A stretch of 7,670 nucleotides of DNA from Roseicyclus sp. (lineage in GTDB: Bacteria; Pseudomonadota; Alphaproteobacteria; Rhodobacterales; Rhodobacteraceae), in NCBI GenBank assembly GCA_018401055.1, contig JAGYLB010000029.1, positions 1 through 7,670 on the forward strand, read 5' to 3'. This document shows positions 6,420-7,670 of this stretch, piece by piece (position 1 is the stretch's first letter; every line of letters starts with the position of its first letter). The notes under the pieces are model-generated. The model searched no databases. It saw nothing but the letters and a program-made list of their open reading frames with translations, and was not told the origin of the DNA. Made by a program: the position numbers and the translations under genes.

Positions 6420-6449
6420 CGTGCCGGGGCGCAATTACGCCACGGCACG
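6420..6449. repeat. Long stem-loop, 11 pairs with one G-A mismatch
   Basis: CGTGCCG (6420-6426) pairs with CGGCACG (6443-6449); after a G-A mismatch (6427, 6442), GGCG (6428-6431) pairs with CGCC (6438-6441) around the loop CAATTA. It is one of the strongest folds in the window. There is no T-run on either side, and no adjacent gene end explains it. Confidence 0.5.
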
Positions 6450-6505
6450 GGTCACGAAATCGGGTCGGCGTGCTATCCCCATGTCCCTGCGTCCGATCCG
6501 ATGAG

Positions 6506-6536
6506 GCGGCGTTGTCCTGTCCCGGGGCAACGCCGC
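6506..6536 (+). terminator. Strong hairpin of terminator type without a clear gene
   Basis: GCGGCGTTG (6506-6514) and CAACGCCGC (6528-6536) form a perfect 9-bp stem around a 13-base loop. On the + strand it is followed by TTGCTTCTTG, a moderately T-rich tail, so it would end transcripts from the left. It is about 260 bases past luxR, which is far for that gene, and may belong to an RNA from the structured region. Read on the - strand it would stand just after the broken frame that ends at 6556. Confidence 0.4.
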
Positions 6537-6555
6537 TTGCTTCTTGTCCTCAGGC

Positions 6556-6822
6556 TCAGGCATCCATCGTCGCAGCAAGCTCCAGTATTTCTGTCATGGC
6601 GAGTCGCCCGTATGCGGCACCAGCATGGAGGAAATCATCCGGGCTTTCATGCCGATAATCGGCGTCTGTGCCCCCTTCGGGCGCGATGCTGGCCGCGGGC
6701 TAACCGGCGATCGGGATGGCGGCCTGCTGCAAAGCTGCGCGCACCTGCGCCCGGTAGCGGCTGTCGATCTCGACGCAGACGTCGAATCGCTTGTGATCAA
6801 GATAGGGGGCATGGGCAAAGAA
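6556..6822 (-). pseudogene. Possible decayed gene with an in-frame TAG
   Basis: One - strand frame reads through 88 sense codons from 6822 down to a TGA at 6556-6558, broken only by a TAG at 6700-6702. The part before the TAG (40 codons, FFAHAPYLDHKRFDVCVEI and onward) has high third-position and low second-position GC, as in true coding DNA here. The part after it (47 codons) ends PDDFLHAGAAYGRLAMTEIL plus nine residues, which reads like a normal protein C-terminus. No start codon with a ribosome site is found upstream, and a run of seven G on this strand (6834-6840) could be a frameshift point. I do not recognise the family. A chance open frame in GC-rich DNA cannot be excluded, and the mirror frame on the + strand is also open. 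Confidence 0.3.
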
Positions 6823-6940
6823 GCGCGGCTTCGCCCCCCCGACCTGAGCGGGTGAAGCTGGACAGACCGTCCATGCGCCGTGCCGGGATCGGGATCAAAG
6901 CCACGCCGGAACGCCAATCCATCAAGACGCTGCACCGGAC

Positions 6941-6969
6941 AAGAAAAAGGCAGGGGTTGCCCCCTGCCC
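6941..6969 (-). terminator. Rho-independent terminator of tsf
   Basis: On the - strand a perfect 8-bp stem, GGCAGGGG (complement of 6961-6968) and CCCCTGCC (complement of 6949-6956), with a four-base loop, is followed by a run of five T (complement of 6944-6948). It begins 31 bases after the tsf stop codon. Stem, loop and T-run are all as expected, making this the clearest terminator in the window. Confidence 0.9.
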
Positions 6970-6999
6970 TCATGACCGCAACGCCCGTTTGATTTGGTC

Positions 7000-7670
7000 T
7001 CAGCCCTTGGCGGCCTTGGCCACTTCCTCGGCGAAGTTCTCTTTTTCCTTCTCGATGCCTTCGCCCACTTCCAGCCGGACGAAACCGGTGATCGTGACGC
7101 CCGCTTCCTTGGCGGCGGCGCCGACGGTAAGGTCAGGGTTGATCACGAAGGCTTGGTTCACCAGCGTGATGTCGGCGAGGAATTTCTTCATCCGGCCGTC
7201 GATCATCTTTTCGATCACGGCCTCGGGCTTGCCCGATTCGCGCGCGATATCGATCTGGATCTGGCGTTCCTTCTCCACCAGCGCGGGGTCCACGGCATCC
7301 TCGTTCAGGGCGGCCGGGTTCACGGCGGCGACATGCATCGCGACCTGCTTGGCAAAGGCTTCGTCGCCACCAGTGATGGCGACCAGAACGCCGATCTTGC
7401 CCATTCCGGCCGTGGCCGCGTTATGGACATAAGACACGACCGTGTCGCCCGAAAGCTTGGCCATGCGCCGCACGCCCATGTTCTCGCCGATGGTGGTGAT
7501 CTTTTCGGTCACCATATCCGCGACCGACTTGCCACCCATGTCGGCTGCGAGCAGCGCGTCCAGATCGGCGGATTTGAGCGCCGCATCGGCAATGCCCGAC
7601 ACCATGGACTGGAAATCGGCGTTCTTTGCGACGAAATCGGTCTCGGAATTCACCTCGACCGCGACGCCGG
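7000..7670 (-). CDS. tsf: Elongation factor Ts, C-terminal part (partial)
   Basis: EF-Ts is the nucleotide exchange factor that releases GDP from EF-Tu during translation. The gene runs off the right edge of the window; 222 codons are visible and roughly 70 N-terminal residues, including the UBA-like domain, lie outside. The visible part opens with the EF-Ts hallmark [13 protein letters not shown], whose TDFV residues contact EF-Tu, and continues through the family's dimer and core domains to a C-terminal [21 protein letters not shown] block, which is characteristic of alphaproteobacterial EF-Ts. The GTG at 7651-7653 is internal, not the start. The stop is TGA at 7000-7002, followed by a strong terminator. 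In most bacteria rpsB lies just upstream, which here would be beyond the window. Confidence 0.96.
   Translation of the reverse strand, partial: GVAVEVNSETDFVAKNADFQSMVSGIADAALKSADLDALLAADMGGKSVADMVTEKITTIGENMGVRRMAKLSGDTVVSYVHNAATAGMGKIGVLVAITGGDEAFAKQVAMHVAAVNPAALNEDAVDPALVEKERQIQIDIARESGKPEAVIEKMIDGRMKKFLADITLVNQAFVINPDLTVGAAAKEAGVTITGFVRLEVGEGIEKEKENFAEEVAKAAKG

Larger units (their letters stand above)
6244..6555. other. Gene-free region after luxR with several stem-loops
   Basis: No coding frame with typical codon use is seen here on either strand apart from antisense shadows. The region is rich in short inverted repeats: GGGCGCGCCC (6246-6255), TTGGGT/ACCCAA (6260-6273), GTTCC-CGGC/GCCG-GGAAC (6326-6357, with an eight-base bulge on the 5' side), CTGAG/CTCAG (6388-6400), CCGG-GCAA-CCGG (6401-6412, a GNRA-type loop), a long hairpin at 6420-6449 and another at 6506-6536. 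It lies between convergent genes, so it is not a leader. A structured non-coding RNA is possible but matches none I know. Confidence 0.4.

Noticed and set aside
6244..6555. tRNA, 6S RNA, SRP RNA, tmRNA or glycine/SAM riboswitch
   Set aside because: None of the defining motifs (for example the GTTCGAATC arm of tRNA or the SRP GGAAGCAG segment) is present, and no gene lies downstream on a suitable strand for a riboswitch.
6501..6992. Open frames of 163 and 103 codons on the + strand in the region before tsf
   Set aside because: Starts are poor and the longer frame is rich in Arg/Ser/Pro; the shorter one is codon-aligned antisense to the suspected broken - strand frame, whose codon-position bias looks slightly better.

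Overview
The window is a high-GC bacterial chromosome segment. The protein sequences look alphaproteobacterial and most like Rhodobacterales (Roseobacter group). That placement is an inference from the style of ProA, PhoR, EF-Ts and the LuxR-type regulator; there is no rRNA or other firm marker here. No tRNA, rRNA, CRISPR array, insertion sequence or prophage gene was recognised.

Left part (1-2940), all on the + strand: the 3' end of an unrecognised gene, then proA (gamma-glutamyl phosphate reductase, proline synthesis), then a PLP-dependent enzyme of the cystathionine gamma-synthase/beta-lyase family (sulfur amino acid metabolism). A GC-rich hairpin at 2921-2940 closes this block and separates it from a convergent small gene on the - strand (2941-3372) of unknown function.

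Middle (3373-4689): the unknown gene is divergent from a PhoR-type histidine kinase that has PAS, HisKA and HATPase domains and no visible membrane segment. A perfect 7-bp-arm palindrome lies between the two genes. No phoB, pst or phoU gene lies beside phoR in this window.

Right-middle (4690-6243): after a 307-bp gap holding an AT-rich island with a 12-bp perfect palindrome come aroQ (type II 3-dehydroquinase, shikimate pathway) and a LuxR-type regulator with an autoinducer-binding-like domain. They overlap by four bases (ATGA), which suggests translational coupling. The regulator departs from the AHL-receptor consensus at several ligand-pocket positions and has no luxI beside it.

Right part (6244-7670): a roughly 750-bp stretch without an intact gene lies between luxR (+) and the convergent tsf (-, EF-Ts, cut by the window edge). 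It holds a run of stem-loops (6326-6449), a strong hairpin (6506-6536), a possible decayed reading frame on the - strand (6556-6822, interrupted by an in-frame TAG), and the clear Rho-independent terminator of tsf (6941-6969).

The genes are mostly core metabolism and translation. The least explained parts are the aroQ-luxR pair, the structured region after luxR and the broken frame before tsf.
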